Source: Gracilaria domingensis
Lineage: Eukaryota > Rhodophyta > Florideophyceae > Gracilariales > Gracilariaceae
Direction of reading: 5' to 3'
Assembly (NCBI GenBank): GCA_022539475.1
Contig: VCMS01000026.1
Location: forward strand, 236,530-300,529
DNA length: 64,000 nucleotides
Shown one piece after another: positions 1 to 11,296 of this stretch. Each line of letters starts with the position of its first letter. Position 1 is the stretch's first letter. The notes under the pieces were generated by a model. The model was given only the letters and a program-made list of their open reading frames with translations. It was not told the origin of the DNA and ran no database searches. The position numbers were made by a program, and so were the translations under genes.

Positions 1-275
1 GATTGCGCACGGCGCCGCTGTTAGGAGCGTATGAGCTGTTCTCCACGCGAACGTGCGAGTTTTCTCGCGAAATTCTCTGTAGGAGCGCAATGATGCCTCG
101 CACATCATTGCCCCGTCTCACAGTTTTACTGGAGCACGTACAGAAGTCATGCGCCACGCGCGTGCCATGATTGTAAAATAAACGTTGCTGGCTCCACGTA
201 TGCCGGTATTCTTCCACCCTCGTTATTCTCTTCAAGATAGTCGCTCACGACTCAAACGGCCTGATGAAAAGAGTA

Positions 276-856
276 CCCTATGAGAATTTTGGAACGGGGA
301 GTGAATTCTGAGGTTGGTGGACCAATGGATATACCTGATCAAACGATGGCGAGTATCAGGCGACTGCAGTCTAATTTCACTGAATTGGCTCCATCAACTG
401 GAGCGCAAATGCGAAATAACTGTTCTTGTATTGTCTAGTGATCGCTGTTGTGACATGGACGGAAGAGCTGCAAGCGACTCATAGGTTCACGACTGGCTCC
501 AATATGCGTACTGGTGCCACATCGAAATAAGTTCGATAGATCTGCTCTACGACTCAAGAACTCTGAGGAGCAACATGACCCTATGAGTGGAAAGGGAGTG
601 CATTTGGTGGATGGTACCAATATGATACATGGAGCAAACGGATGCCGCATTGAGTGCGATCAAGCGACTGCAGCTAATAATTGAACTCCACATCGCACGA
701 GTCAGCAACATGTCACTGGAAGGTTAACATAAAATTTTCCCGGCCAAGGGTTCACATTGGAACGCGGATGGCGTACAGGCGGAGTGCAGTTGGAGGCTAA
801 ACACCCCGAAAGATGCACTCCCTTTGCACTCACAAAATGAAAAAATTCTTGTAGGG
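276..856. mobile_element. Miniature TIR element, family B, rearranged copy
   Basis: The left end begins CCCTATGAGAATTTTGG and the right end is the inverted form (AAAAAATTCTTGTAGGG). The interior matches the cleaner family B copy at 37241-37657 in reverse orientation. One internal segment is present twice here (about 296-410 and 588-700), and 740-850 matches the opposite end. No coding capacity is seen. Flanking trinucleotides (gta, tga) do not match, so the target duplication has decayed or the copy is a rearranged compound. Confidence 0.65.
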
Positions 857-1149
857 TGAGGCATGCGTCAGCGTCCAGGTAATCTTTCCACCACTGGAGG
901 AGAGACGTTTAAGGGCTAAACCATGAACGTATGCTTTGCCCTCCAATGATGACGTGACACGAGAGATGAGGTGCAGTGAGAGTATTGTAGTCAACGCGGA
1001 GTGGCACTACAGTGATCTGAGTGGGATATGGGGCTGGCGTGTCTTCGTCTTCCGTAATAGTGGCTACTATATCATCCAGCAGATGAACTGGTCGCCGGCA
1101 ACCGGTGACTCATTCTCTCGTGTAGCGATTATGAGGGGACACTAGGACA
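857..1149. other. Unassigned stretch
   Basis: There is no recognisable gene or repeat end between the family B element and the gypsy fragment. One 69-codon open frame on the plus strand (936-1145) has no family resemblance I can name. Bases 1-275 likewise hold nothing I recognise. Confidence 0.4.
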
Positions 1150-2890
1150 TATCGGGGTGCCTGGCTTTGACCACCTTACAGGTCCATAGAATTTGACTGA
1201 AAGCAGGCCACTTCACGTTTGGATGAGGGCTTCCCATGTATCACTAAGACCTCGTCGCCGATATTGAACCGGTGTCCGGACTTGTAGTCGTCTTGTCGAT
1301 TAGGCTAAGCGTGAACCCTGGAAATTCTGCCTGCGGAATTTGCCAGGAGTTCATGGTGACGATTAGTGAAGGTTGGATCTACGATGAGTGGAGGTATGTC
1401 TTCTGAGCTCATCCGTGAGACTGTGCCATACACGAGCTCAAAAGGAGAAAATCCGCCTCCCAACAGGCGCCTCCTGTACCAGTAATGAATCTTCTCGAGA
1501 GCCTCATCCCATTCTTGTCCTTTATTGAAGATCGTCTTCGCAATTGACTTCTTGATGGTGCCAACCATCCTTTCCGCACGGCCATTAGACATCGAAGCGT
1601 AGGCAAGGGTCAGCTTGAGAGATATCTTCTTAATCTCCATGTTCGCCTTGACTGCCTTGGCTTTGAAAGAACTGAAGTTGTCGGATACGATTGTCACTGG
1701 GAGGCCAAACGGAAAACGATCTGCGATAGAACAAAGTGAATGACGGTGTTGGAGGTCGGATTGCCGTAAGCTGCAGCAATAGGCCATCCTGTTATGTGTT
1801 CTACACCGATCAGAGCAAAACGGTTACCATTTCTGGTAGCCGGGAGGGGACCAGCGAAGTCGACAGAGAACCTATGAAACAGTCCAGTAAAAGGGGCTCT
1901 TTTTCCTGGCCTGTACTTAAGAAGGGGGGTTGTAAACTGACACCCATCACAACAGCGAACATACTAAACGATTTCGGGGTACATTCCAGGCCACCAGAAT
2001 CGAAACTGAACAAGATTCTTAGTAGCATCTAAATCCCAATGTCCTATGTCATCATGAAAGGAAGAGAGAATGCTACAGCGCTGGATTGCGCCGGGTACCA
2101 CTCTTAATCCTTTCTTACTACGACGGTAGAGGAGACTTTGCCAAAGGAAGAACTTTTCGCATTTCTCTTAATCAAAGCGCGAATTTTGGGGTCTTTTTCC
2201 GGAAAAAAAAGTGGCAAGGTACAGCTTGATTTGTGCGCAGAACGGTTCCAAGTCATAGACTTCGTCCGTCGCATTCAGTACAACAGACACGTCATCATCT
2301 GGCTCCGGCGGATCCCCAACGGGAAAACGAGAGAGATAGTCGGCAGCCAGATTCTTGTCACCAGATCGATAGACTATGATGAACTCGTATTCCGCCACCC
2401 TAAAAGAAATTTTTGAAGATTGTGAGTCACGCGTGGATATAAATTGGATGGATTTTCGAAAATAAGAGCGTGATATGTAGCGGAATGGAGGAATATAATC
2501 GCCTCATACGACCCCATTCAGGGTGCCAAAAGGGAATGCACTCTGAGTGTGGGAGGAATATGAAAGGATAGTTCAAGTGTCATATCGCACTCACAACAGC
2601 GTAATACGCGGTGAGAACAACTTCAGCACACACTCACATGACGTTCACAAAAGTGAAAAAATTGATGCTTTAGTTTGCACCGTGCCAAAAAGGAGGCTGC
2701 GCGGAAGGCCTAATGAATGTAATGTGAGGGTTTTGAACATCCCATCTAGCTCATTTTAGGCTCACAATTTTGAAAAAATTTCTTATAGGGTGCTGGCCAC
2801 CAGGTCTATCCATCGGGCTAGGGGCCCATGAATGTCCTTCTTTTGTAACGCATACTTTTGCGCTTGGTGATCCGCCGCCAGAGTGAGAAT
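1150..2890 (-). mobile_element. Ty3/gypsy fossil fragment (RNase H end and integrase)
   Basis: This is a 5'- and 3'-truncated piece of a Ty3/gypsy pol, read on the minus strand. About 2791-2885 encodes the RNase H tract around DHQAQKYALQKKDIHGPLARW, and about 2170-2397 continues it (VYRSGDKNLAADYLSRF). About 1310-1790 is the integrase core, with an SDN motif and the NGRAERMVGTIKKSIAKTI helix. About 1150-1300 is the integrase C-terminal segment (HRFNIGDEVLVI). The wording is close to LTR-A and LTR-D in this window, so it is the same lineage. It is a broken old copy with several breaks and no LTRs. A miniature element (2398-2790) is inserted in its RNase H part. Confidence 0.85.
2398..2790 (+). 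mobile_element. Miniature TIR element, family A, copy 1
   Basis: This is 393 bp with left end CCCTAAAAGAAATTTTTG and right end AAAAATTTCTTATAGGG. It interrupts the gypsy RNase H reading at the DLVAEYE tract. The interior shares the ccccattcagggtgcc block with the copy at 9367-9758. It is non-coding. A clean target duplication is not visible here, unlike three other copies. Confidence 0.8.
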
Positions 2891-5479
2891 ATCTCCGTTA
2901 GCGATATGGAAAAAGAGGAAAATGGGTGAATCAGGCCTTGTGTACGGGACAAGAACCCAAGAAGCAGCGATAGATGGCAAAAGCAGCACTGAATGAACAT
3001 GTATACACAGGGCGGAACACACCAAAACCGTGTGAAACCAACGTAGGGATAGTGAGCACAGAAACAAACAATAAAAGCAAGTAAGTAGCACCCTGATATA
3101 CGGACAATGGTTCCTCGACGGGCAAGGGGGCATAAATGTACCAGAATGGTGGCGATACTCTCTTCGATGGAGTAGGACGGCTCACCAGCCGAGCTAGTTA
3201 GAGCGAAGATTTCCCTCGTCGGTGATTTGCTTAGTGGGGTGGACGGCAGTCGCCGTCGCCATCGCCTAAATATTATCACTAAGCTACCTTAGATTACTAA
3301 TCATTGCTGGCACAGTGGCCAGTATTGGCCACGTGTGCCGCACTGTAACCCTCTGATTCACGGGACGTACGCCTATGACGGCCACACTACACGTGCCCGG
3401 AAACCATACTCTTCTCCAGTAGACTCCCGAGCTGGGTCCATTCTCCATGTCTATAGTCACAACTGAAGGGGTTACTGTCACAACGGATCTAATATTTATG
3501 AGACGCAATTTGGCGGCCTTCCCCACAAAAGGGGTTCTGCTCTACGAAAATTGCAAGAGATATTTTCACCAACAAGTTGCAGGAGAGAAATGTGAAGGAA
3601 GCAGAGATAGAAGAGGCAGTGAGATCAAAAACAGAACTCTGTGATCTCCAACGGAAAAGAAGCATCGATAACAGATTCCGAGTTGTATAGATAAAGTTTG
3701 TGCACGAGCGCAAAATTCAACTCCCAAGAGAGAGGGGCGAAAGATGTATGTGGATGTTAGGAAAGGCTACTACATGATTGTTGATAATTTTGGGGCGCTT
3801 TTTGGGGGGTTGTTTGTGATGCAGTAGGGTTGGAGCCGGTCCTAAGTTGACATGGTTTGTCCTTCTCCAAGGCTTAGCAGTGGATGGTTGATTTGTATAC
3901 TTTTGCCTTTTCGACAGGAGAGAGCAAGAGAGAGCTAATAAAACAAAACTCGCTGTCCGACATTTGTGTCAAACTATATAATTACAAAAAGGTTGTACAC
4001 ATATGTGAATTCCGTAGAATATTGCTGATAGTAAACTGATGCATTATTGACATGACAAGAGCGCGTTTACGTTTTGGATGGCCAACTCGGCATTTGTTAT
4101 GAGGAATAGTGGTGTTTATCGGAGCATCATTTACAGCATCTTTATCAGCGAAGCCAAATGCTAAAGCCGAAAAATCCAAATTCCGGAAATTTAGTTTAGC
4201 TAGCAAAGAGCACTCCTATCAAACCTGACTATTCCAAAACTTGTCGCCAACACGTTTTCATTAACTGAGATCTGGCAAATCGAATACCATCGCACTGTTT
4301 GAGCTACGGAAAACAAACGCAAAAAATAACTAGTACTATGAACACAAGCTCGACTGGTCTAGTCGTTTGGATTGCGTCTTTCAGATATACCCGAAAGTAA
4401 ACTCTAGAATATGGAAATGTATCATTCTACAAAGCTGTAACGATGAACATTCTGGTGAAGCTTTGCAGAATGGCTCATTATGTGGTCAAGGGCCGATTGA
4501 GAAGTAGAGCTCCAAGAACGCACACATCAAGTCTTAGAATGAGACTTAGCAATTACGCATTCTTGTCGTGGAGCTTAATATTACAGTGTACTCTACAGCA
4601 CGGAAATGGAGACTCTGGTCACATTTCAATCAAGATATGGCAAGAACGTCTGTGCCACACACTGCGACGCGCAGTCTGCGCTGCATTTACTTGCGAAGAT
4701 ACGTGACGTTCGAACTCATTCGTCTGACCTTGGCTCCAAATGACACAGATGCCAAGAGGTTCGCGTGACACAATTTGATTCGTTTTTGGTTTAGGTCGCG
4801 ACCTAAATAGCTGGCTAACTTTGTTTCAGAATACCCAGAAGTTTAGGTCTCGTCGTAAAATATTTTGGGTTTTTGCGAACTCATAGGGTTGCGTTCTTTG
4901 CTTACGACTCAAAAGTTTTTGTTTTAAGTCACTGACAGAGATTCTTTTAATCAGTTTGTTCAATTCTCGAAGACGATGAACATATTTTCCGTACAGCTTC
5001 AGTACTTTGAAATAATAGTAGCAGTAGTACTAGAAGTTCCATTTTAGAGTTGAGATTCCCAATGTAGCAGTATAAATTGGTGGCTACGAACCGCAGTATA
5101 TAACAATTTTGTGGCTATATGAGGTGTGCAGTACAGCGTACTTCTGTAGGTTACTTATTAATTTTTACTTGAAAACAGAGTACTTTACCTTAAAATTCGA
5201 CCTTTGAGAAAAGTTTCTTCGCTTGCGATCTAAAATGGCTAACAAGCGAAGGGGACAACGTTTTACTTTTTGATGAAGGGTAATGTCGACGTTTAGTGAT
5301 TCTTCGACATATTCCACCAGGAGCATGTACATTTCGGCAGCACTTTTCATAGTACGGTAAGATTGCTGTCAGGCTAGTGTTACAGATGAACGAAATTTAA
5401 ATACATTTTTCAAAAATTGCTGGGCGCACGATTGTATTTTCTGTCAATAATCTGAGTCATTTGCCATTTCCAGCTCCCT
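2891..5479. other. Unassigned 2.6-kb stretch
   Basis: Only short open frames occur (under 155 codons, most under 90), with no motif I recognise. The minus-strand frame at 3982-4206 ends in a basic tract (GHPKRKRAL) that recalls the tails of some transposases, but it is too short to call. Base composition drifts AT-rich after 3700. I see no terminal repeats. Confidence 0.4.
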
Positions 5480-5835
5480 CCAGAACCTGAGTACCGTCTC
5501 AAGAATTTCTTCCAGAAATTGAGCTGTCCCGAAAGGATCTTCTAATTGATGATATCCGTTTCTACGACAAAGCTTGTGCAATCGACGTCACTGTGGTCAG
5601 TTCTCACAGTGCGACATAGACTAACCATGCTGCGATCCGAGCCAGAAGAGCAGCTATAAAAGCCGTAGGAGCCTAGAAGAGCGCAAAGTACGATGGGCTC
5701 TTCCGGCAAAACGAAGTGGAATTCGTGCCCAGGGGCTTAGATGTTCATGGTGCGTTCGGTTCGTCATCAAAGCAACTTTGCAGACGTGTAGCTGGGTACA
5801 CAAGCGGTATCAGAGGCAAGAAACCAGCGACAGAG
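5480..5835 (+). mobile_element. LINE 3' fragment (restriction-like nuclease type), piece 1
   Basis: This stretch aligns by eye with 25880-26205 plus 26601-26640 of the fuller LINE at 22044-26806. Shared landmarks include the DNA for a DDIRF-type nuclease motif, the aaagtacga...gaattcgtgccca tract, tgcgttcggttcgtc and agcggtatcagaggca. It is a 5'-truncated LINE end. The copy is then interrupted by a TIR transposon at 5836-8801 and resumes at 8802. The sequence cagag stands on both sides of that insertion (5831-5835 and 8802-8806). Confidence 0.75.
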
Positions 5836-6872
5836 TTAAGGCATCTACACCTGTTACCGTAATACGGTGAAACAAAATATTACGTCGGGGATTTTCCCAA
5901 AAGTCAAAATTTAGCTTCTTCACCGTGGACTCCGAAACGCTACCTGCAACGGCATAGCTGTTTGGACCGCCAAAACTTTCGCTATAAAATCTTTTTTAGC
6001 GGCAGTTTTGGCAGCAATGGCATACCATGCCGAGCCAACACCATTGCGCCATCACACATAATCAGTGGCAACGTGCTGTACTCGCCTTTTCTTTTGCACT
6101 TCCACCCTTGCTGCGTAGTCAACGAGCCTCTGCGCCTCTCAAACGCGCCGCAGAGACGATCTTAGTTTGTTGAGGCGTCTTGCTCTGGCTTTTGTGTCAC
6201 CTTCAGCAGCTCTTCAAGCTGCTTTTACTGCTTGAGCGCAACATATAGAGTTAAAAATGTACCACGCGCCCATCTAATTCACCGTCTGTTGCTGCCCGTA
6301 TTACGCAGTCGTACATACTCGAATTCACGTCACGAGGTAAATACCTCTCCCTTTTGTTTCTACCACGGACCCAGGCAAAACTCGTTAATTGAAAACTAAA
6401 AGGGTTTGCAGTAGACTTGCAGACAAGATGACTGGTGTAATAAGGTAATATGACCAACGTCATTGACAAATAAGTAAGTTTTTGTTTCACTAACATTTCC
6501 ATGAGTGTGAGTTTTTGAAAAAATTAAATTCCTCGGAAGTGCCCTTATATTTTATTGAAAGGCATCAACTTCATTTACCGCCGCATGATGATTCAATGAC
6601 AATGGGTTTTGCTAGGGGTCGTGGGAAACACTGATAGCTACAGTAAGGTTACAAGGTTCGTCCATTAGTCGTTCAAAGCAGAAAAGAGTGCATTGGCACT
6701 CACATTTGAAAGGCGAGTTTGGCACACTGTTGAGGGTACTGATTACTACATATAAAGAACTGACAACTGGGAAGAAATGGATGTGCGGAAGAACATATCT
6801 GAACGCAGCATTATGGAGCACGAGCAGGAAGGCTTAGCACCTTGTCGAAAGTAACGAGGTTGTTTTCGACTT

Positions 6873-7364
6873 GTGGAGGCTTCTAGGTTTACTTGGTATG
6901 CCTCAAACGCTGACAAAATGCGATACGCGGTTGGACTGTTCAATGATGTGATCAAAGACTCACATTTCTATGAAGTCTTGAGGAACCCAAAGGATGCCAT
7001 TGGGAACGAGTTTCCATTTACAAAAACATTCGACTGGTTGAACAAAGAATCACATGAGCTTGACCCAATCCCAAAAGAAAATTTTGGCCGAGAAAAGAAC
7101 TTAGCAGACGGGAAAGAAGGTACTTATATTGGGGCTAGCGGCGGGGCAAACGATAGATCTGTGGGGGAACGTGAGAATTCTGATGGTGATGGAGGGGCTG
7201 CTTTAGTTGCTAACGATGAACGGGCTCCTCCCAAAGCTGTCGAAAGAAAGAGACCGATGGGAGTAAAAGCATCAAAAGCCGCCGAAGAAAGCAAAGAAAG
7301 AATCGGAGAAAGAAAATATAGGTTTGCAGAACGATTTGGAATCATGGACGAAATGTTTTGCTGA
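6873..7364 (+). CDS. Hypothetical 163-residue protein with a basic C-terminal tract
   Basis: This open frame starts MEASRFTWYASNADK. Residues 1-75 could be folded; 75-125 form a Gly/Asp/Glu-rich linker; 125-155 form a charged tract (RKRPMGVKASKAAEESKERIGE). That tract recalls the RPxGxKxAK motif of proteins related to the NAM-associated/Myb-like partners of Harbinger-type transposons. This is a weak resemblance, seen by eye only. Downstream bases 7365-7600 look like decayed continuation of a coiled, charged protein. It lies inside the TIR element at 5839-8801, so it may be the DNA-binding partner of a lost transposase. The true start is uncertain and upstream exons are possible. Confidence 0.35.
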   Translation: MEASRFTWYASNADKMRYAVGLFNDVIKDSHFYEVLRNPKDAIGNEFPFTKTFDWLNKESHELDPIPKENFGREKNLADGKEGTYIGASGGANDRSVGERENSDGDGGAALVANDERAPPKAVERKRPMGVKASKAAEESKERIGERKYRFAERFGIMDEMFC

Positions 7365-7731
7365 AGCAAATAGCGGTTCAATTCAAGCAGCCAACTCGCT
7401 CGCAAATATATACAAGAAACAATTGGACTGAAACTACCAGCTTCGAAAAGAAGCTCGTGAACTCGAGGCAGTAGCGGCGCTTTCTTGATGACAACGACGA
7501 AAACCGCAAGGAGTACAGGAAAGCGCTCAGAAAGAGAAGGCTTATGAAACTTCTTCAAGAAGAATATGAAGAGGAAGACAGCGAACAAGCGAAAGATTGC
7601 TGAGTCAAAGAGAGCGCTTAAGCGCCCTTATCAAAACAACTGTTATCCTTTAGGTATTCATCCAGCTCTCTCCGTCCTAATCTACCCTGGATAGCGTGTG
7701 TTAGAGCGTTCCAAAGATATCCATGGTCATT

Positions 7732-8066
7732 TTACTTTTCAGCAGTGTCCACATTATCAAGATAAAAGTCTGCACTTTCGTATGTCTCGATTGTAACTGT
7801 AGTAGACCGAACGGGAAATACTGCAGCATTAGGGTCAATGCTGACAATATTGACCGTACCCATCTCTCCTTCACTGTGTAGTGCCTCAATGATCATATTT
7901 TGCACTCTACAGTTGTAGTTCGGGATCTTTGGACTTACCGATATTGCGTCGGTGCTTCAGGACTGAAAACCAGTTCAATTTCCATCGAGAGCACTTCAGG
8001 AAGCCAATCGCTCCGGGGAATCCCAGGTTTCCATGTTTTTACCTTATTAAGTCCACGTCTTGGAAG
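7732..8066 (-). CDS. Hypothetical two-exon coding piece with a 32-nt intron
   Basis: On the minus strand an open frame runs 8066-7939 (VKTWKPGIPRSDWLPEVLS) and stops at a GTAAGT donor. After 32 nt ending in TGTAG the frame reopens at 7906 and runs to a stop at 7732-7734 (VQNMIIEALHSEGEMG, then TVTIETYESADFYLDN). Joining across the GT-AG keeps one frame and gives about 99 residues with normal composition. No family is recognised. There is no start codon in the first exon, so it would need an upstream exon, and the frame at 8144-8347 is a candidate. It lies within the TIR element at 5839-8801 and could be captured host sequence. A chance open frame remains possible. Confidence 0.35.
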
Positions 8067-8143
8067 TTAGGTCTACGGGGGTACTGCGATTAACATCTCT
8101 CAAATTTTGTGAGAACATATCGCTTAGAGCACTCATTTAGTGC

Positions 8144-8347
8144 TCATTCAGAAAAGCGTATAAATTCAGACAAAGAATCTGCTACTATTTCCGAACGGAG
8201 TAGTCGCAGAGCTGCGATGAGCTTTTGGAGAGTGGTTTCCGATTGCTTTCCGCAGTACTCATTTCCCTCTGCGAAGTATTTCTGAGTTTGAACAACATCG
8301 GTATAAACTGCTAAAAATACATCTAGAGATGAAAAATCGTCTTTCAA
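8144..8347 (-). CDS. Hypothetical 67-residue open frame
   Basis: This minus-strand frame starts MKDDFSSLDVFLAVYTDVV and carries a helical-looking, Leu-rich second half (LQKLIAALRLLRSEIVA). It is not recognised. It lies directly upstream of the spliced candidate at 7732-8066 on the same strand and could be one of its exons, although I could not find splice sites that join the two in frame. Confidence 0.25.
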   Translation of the reverse strand: MKDDFSSLDVFLAVYTDVVQTQKYFAEGNEYCGKQSETTLQKLIAALRLLRSEIVADSLSEFIRFSE

Positions 8348-8801
8348 ATTCTTGCTCCGTAAAAAACGGATCTGCTCTACCTGTCAAAGGAGTAATTTGT
8401 GTTTTGGGTCGAAAGTATGGGTTATCTATGTATTGGGCTCCAATTCAGCGGTCAATGTCACTATTTGTGGTCTTTCTAGGTCGCGAACCACCATTGTTGT
8501 GTTTCATGTGACGTTACCGATGTATTTTGCCTCGAAAAGCCAGCGTAGTGACGAGCAGTGTAGTGAAAGATGCGGCTATGCTTGGAAACGGCACAGACTC
8601 GTCATCAGAGCGAGAGTTCATTTTCGAGCCTTCAGCAGTGACCACTAGCGGTCTCTCCATTCACCCAGAAACACCGGTGGAGAAGACCTTGTCTATGGCG
8701 CTTTGCCGGTAAGCCATTTTACTGGAAGCCAATAAATCACACCAACGTTTCCGCAAATTATAGCGTTTTACCGATATAGCTTGGCCTTGGTGAAGATGCC
8801 T

Positions 8802-8845
8802 CAGAGGGCTACCACAAACTCGCACTCGACGTAGAGTGGATCATA
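8802..8845 (+). mobile_element. LINE 3' fragment, piece 2
   Basis: This short stretch (taccacaaactcgcactcg, then gtagagtggatcata) matches 26638-26680 of the fuller LINE. It continues the copy that broke off at 5835. It is cut at a TA by the Tc1-like element at 8846-10343. Confidence 0.7.
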
Positions 8846-10343
8846 CAGTCCTCGGAATTCCTATAGATCCAAAAATCCTTTCATGTCATATTGATAACGA
8901 AATTACTTTAGAAAATAAAAGAAAGTACGTACGCTTGTTAGGCAGGCCACAAAAATTAGATGCAGCCCAGCACACATCCAACAGCATTATTACTTGCCCG
9001 TCTCTGTGCGTAGAGTCCAACAAATTGTATCAAATTCACCCCACTTGCGATACGAGCGTTTGCCGATGGGATCATATATGACGAAGATACACAAGAAAAA
9101 CCGCATAGAGTGGGCCTGATCAAAGCTTCAGTTTGGTGTCACGAAATGGAAGAGGTTTCATTCTCAGCGATGACAAAAAGTTCAACGTAGATGATTCGGA
9201 TGGATTAGAATCTTATTGGCACGATTTGCGGACGACCTCTGGAGTTTTTCCAAAAGACATCAAGGTGGTGCGGGCCCTCTCTTACTACGGAGTTGTTGAT
9301 TTGGAGCCTGTCGAAGGCAATCAGAACTTCAAGAAGTATTGCGAAACTCTTTAGTGCAAGTTATTACCCTATAAGAAATTTTTGCGGCTTGCGGATCACG
9401 CGCGGATGTAAATTGGATGGTTTTTCAAAAATAGAGGCGCAGTAAGTGACGGAAAGGAGGATTAAAATCGCCTCCTATGACCCCATTCAGGGTGCCGAAA
9501 GGGAGTGTGCTGTGAGTGTAGGAGGAGTGGGAAAAGATAGTGCAAGTGTCATAACGCACACAGAACAGCCTACCATGCAATGAGAACAACATCAGCACAC
9601 CCTCATATAACATTCACAAAACTGAAAAATTGGTAATATAATACGCACCGTGCCAAAATGGAGGTCACCCGGAAGGCTTAATGAATGTAAAATGAGGGTT
9701 TACAACATCCGATCGCCTTCATGTTACGTTCACAGTTTTGAAAAGTTTTCTAATAGGGTTACCGTTTGCTACCGAAGCTTTTGTAGAAAGGTGTACTGTA
9801 ATGCATGATGGTTCGTCCACTCATGGGTCAAAACATACGAAAAGGGGTTTTTTGATAGAGATATCGATGTTTTGGATATTGGCCTGCCCAATCTCCCGAC
9901 CTAAATCCTATTGAAAACGTATGGTTTTTGCTTGCTAGAAATATTTATAGAGGAAAACATTTTGAAGACGTGGAAGAATTGGCACAGAAGGTGGTTCAGT
10001 GTTGGGACGAAATAAGCGAGGGTTACATTCGTTATTTATATCATTCTATGCCGAACAGTTTGCCAAGTGTAATCGAAGGAAACAGAGCGACTAAGAAGTA
10101 CTGAGAGCGACAGTGAGCAATTGGCGATGTTTTGGTTCGTATAAAAGTTTGCCGTTTTATGTCTGTTTCATGTTTCTTTATTGACAATAAATGTTTTCTA
10201 TTGTGTGTTTGTGGAGCTTTATTGTGTCTATTAAGGCTTTGAGAGCTCTTTGTTCAAGTCGCAAGCCAAAACGCAAGTTCAGCTGTTGGCATTTGGCTTG
10301 GGGACTACAAAGATTTTTGGATCTATTCGCATTTCGCATACTG
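8846..10343 (+). mobile_element. Tc1/mariner-like transposon with broken transposase
   Basis: The inverted ends are about 32 bp, starting CAGT and sharing the inner block ATAGATCCAAAAATC at 8846-8877 and 10312-10343. TA stands on both sides (8844-8845, 10344-10345), as expected for Tc1. The transposase is read on the plus strand. Around 8940-9030 is a helix-turn-helix-like tract (LLGRPQKLDA); around 9085-9350 the core reads KNRIEWA, then FNVDDSDGLESYWHDLR; about 9885-10104 ends the protein with WPAQSPDLNPIENVW, where the E of PIE is the third acidic residue of the DDE triad. The central Asp region is decayed, frames shift several times, and a miniature element (9367-9758) interrupts it. It is inserted in a LINE 3' end. 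Confidence 0.88.
9367..9758 (+). mobile_element. Miniature TIR element, family A, copy 2
   Basis: This is 392 bp, starting CCCTATAAGAAATTTTTG and ending GTTTTCTAATAGGG. The trinucleotide TTA is directly repeated on both sides (9364-9366 and 9759-9761). It splits the Tc1 transposase coding region, and reading on either side joins naturally across it. Confidence 0.85.
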
Positions 10344-10716
10344 TACTTAAACCTGACAGCGTTGGCTGTAAATCGCCGTCACCTGCCCTAGCCAAACCCA
10401 TTGCCATTGAATCATCAGGCGGCGGTAAATGAAATTGATTTCGGTCAATAAAATGTAAAGGCACTTTCGAAGAACTTAGTTTTTTCAAAAAACCACACTC
10501 ACGGAAATATCAATGAGTGAGACCTTTGCTTAAAACTCAATGACGATGTTCATGCTTCACTTACTACAGGACTACTCCTCTTTGCGCATCTAATGAAAAC
10601 TCTCTTATGTTCCGTTAAAAAAGTTTGCCTGGGCTCGCAGCAGTAAGTCAGACAACTCGGAGTCGGGCTAGATGCGGGTGTCTCTCACGAAAACAAAGGC
10701 TTCATTCATTCATTCA
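10344..10716 (+). mobile_element. LINE 3' fragment, piece 3, with simple-repeat tail
   Basis: Bases 10355-10384 (ctgacagcgttggctgt) and 10634-10716 (cagcagtaagtcagacaac, then a (attc)n tail) match 26682-26806 of the fuller LINE. About 250 bp between them (roughly 10385-10633) has no counterpart there and may be a further small insertion of unknown type. The tail at 10694-10712 is the LINE 3' terminus. Short open frames in the 250-bp part mean nothing to me. Confidence 0.65.
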
Positions 10717-10804
10717 TTACCGTTTGCAGCCCCGCATTTTGGTGCATCGGCGTCGAGTCGTTTTCAGATTGTCACTGAAAGTGGTACCAAAATGATAGAA
10801 TTCC

Positions 10805-11290
10805 ATGATCGATACAGAAAGTGTTGCAATCGTACGCAAGATCGGAACCGCTATATGGTGCTACTTTCATCACATCAAAGAACTCACGAAATTGTACAAG
10901 TGCTTCCTGAATCGATCTATTCGGATACCGACAGCACCGACCACCAACTATTACCATACGCAGATGAACGTAATAGAGCTAGAAGAATTGATTACGTCAA
11001 TGCTGGGGGTCAAAGTCAGGTATGTTTCGGCAATGTAGAGAACGCGTGTTCAACAAAAATACAGGTTGTGGGGGGAGACATTCGATAGGATTGCGGTAAT
11101 ACTAGTGGAGTGTGTCGAAGCTGAGGTGAACATTGAAGCAAAGGAAGGAATGAAATGGATGTCGAGAAACGAATTAGAGGGTGGGAACTGGGTAGGAGCT
11201 GACAAAGAACTTGGGCCGAGTCCAGGAAAAACTAAAATGAGGGCTGTGAAGGAGATAAATGGAAACGTAAGAGTGAGAAGGCCGCCATGA
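10805..11290 (+). CDS. Hypothetical protein, candidate two-exon gene with a 45-nt intron
   Basis: Exon 1 (10805-11019) starts MIDTESVAIVRKIGTAIWC and ends at a GTATGT donor. The 45-nt intron (11020-11064) ends ACAG. Exon 2 (11065-11290) continues in frame as LWGETFDRIAVILVECVEAE and closes with a basic tail (VRVRRPP). The join gives 146 residues: an amphipathic N-terminal half, a hydrophobic stretch in exon 2, then a charged region. No family is recognised. It lies between a LINE tail and the start of another LINE, so it may be host sequence or cargo. The frame at 11297 may be a further exon, but I could not find a splice pair that keeps the frame. Confidence 0.4.
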
Positions 11291-11296
11291 CGTCGC

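Larger units (their letters stand above)
5839..8801. mobile_element. TIR DNA transposon, unclassified, 2.96 kb, inside a LINE remnant
   Basis: The ends are inverted: AGGCATCTACACC on the left and GGTGAAGATGCCT on the right, 12 of 13 matching. They sit exactly where the LINE sequence breaks off (cagag at 5831) and resumes (cagag at 8802). The flanks read cagagtta and cagagggc, which suits a 5-bp or a decayed 8-bp target duplication. Inside are a plus-strand frame at 6873-7364 with a charged linker and a minus-strand spliced candidate at 7732-8066. No DDE transposase core is recognisable, so the superfamily is open. It could be a decayed autonomous element or a non-autonomous carrier of host sequence. 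Confidence 0.5.

Noticed and set aside
9364-9761. PIF/Harbinger origin of the miniature elements because of the TTA duplication
   Set aside because: Other copies have GTG, CAG and TCA duplications, so the TWA rule fails.
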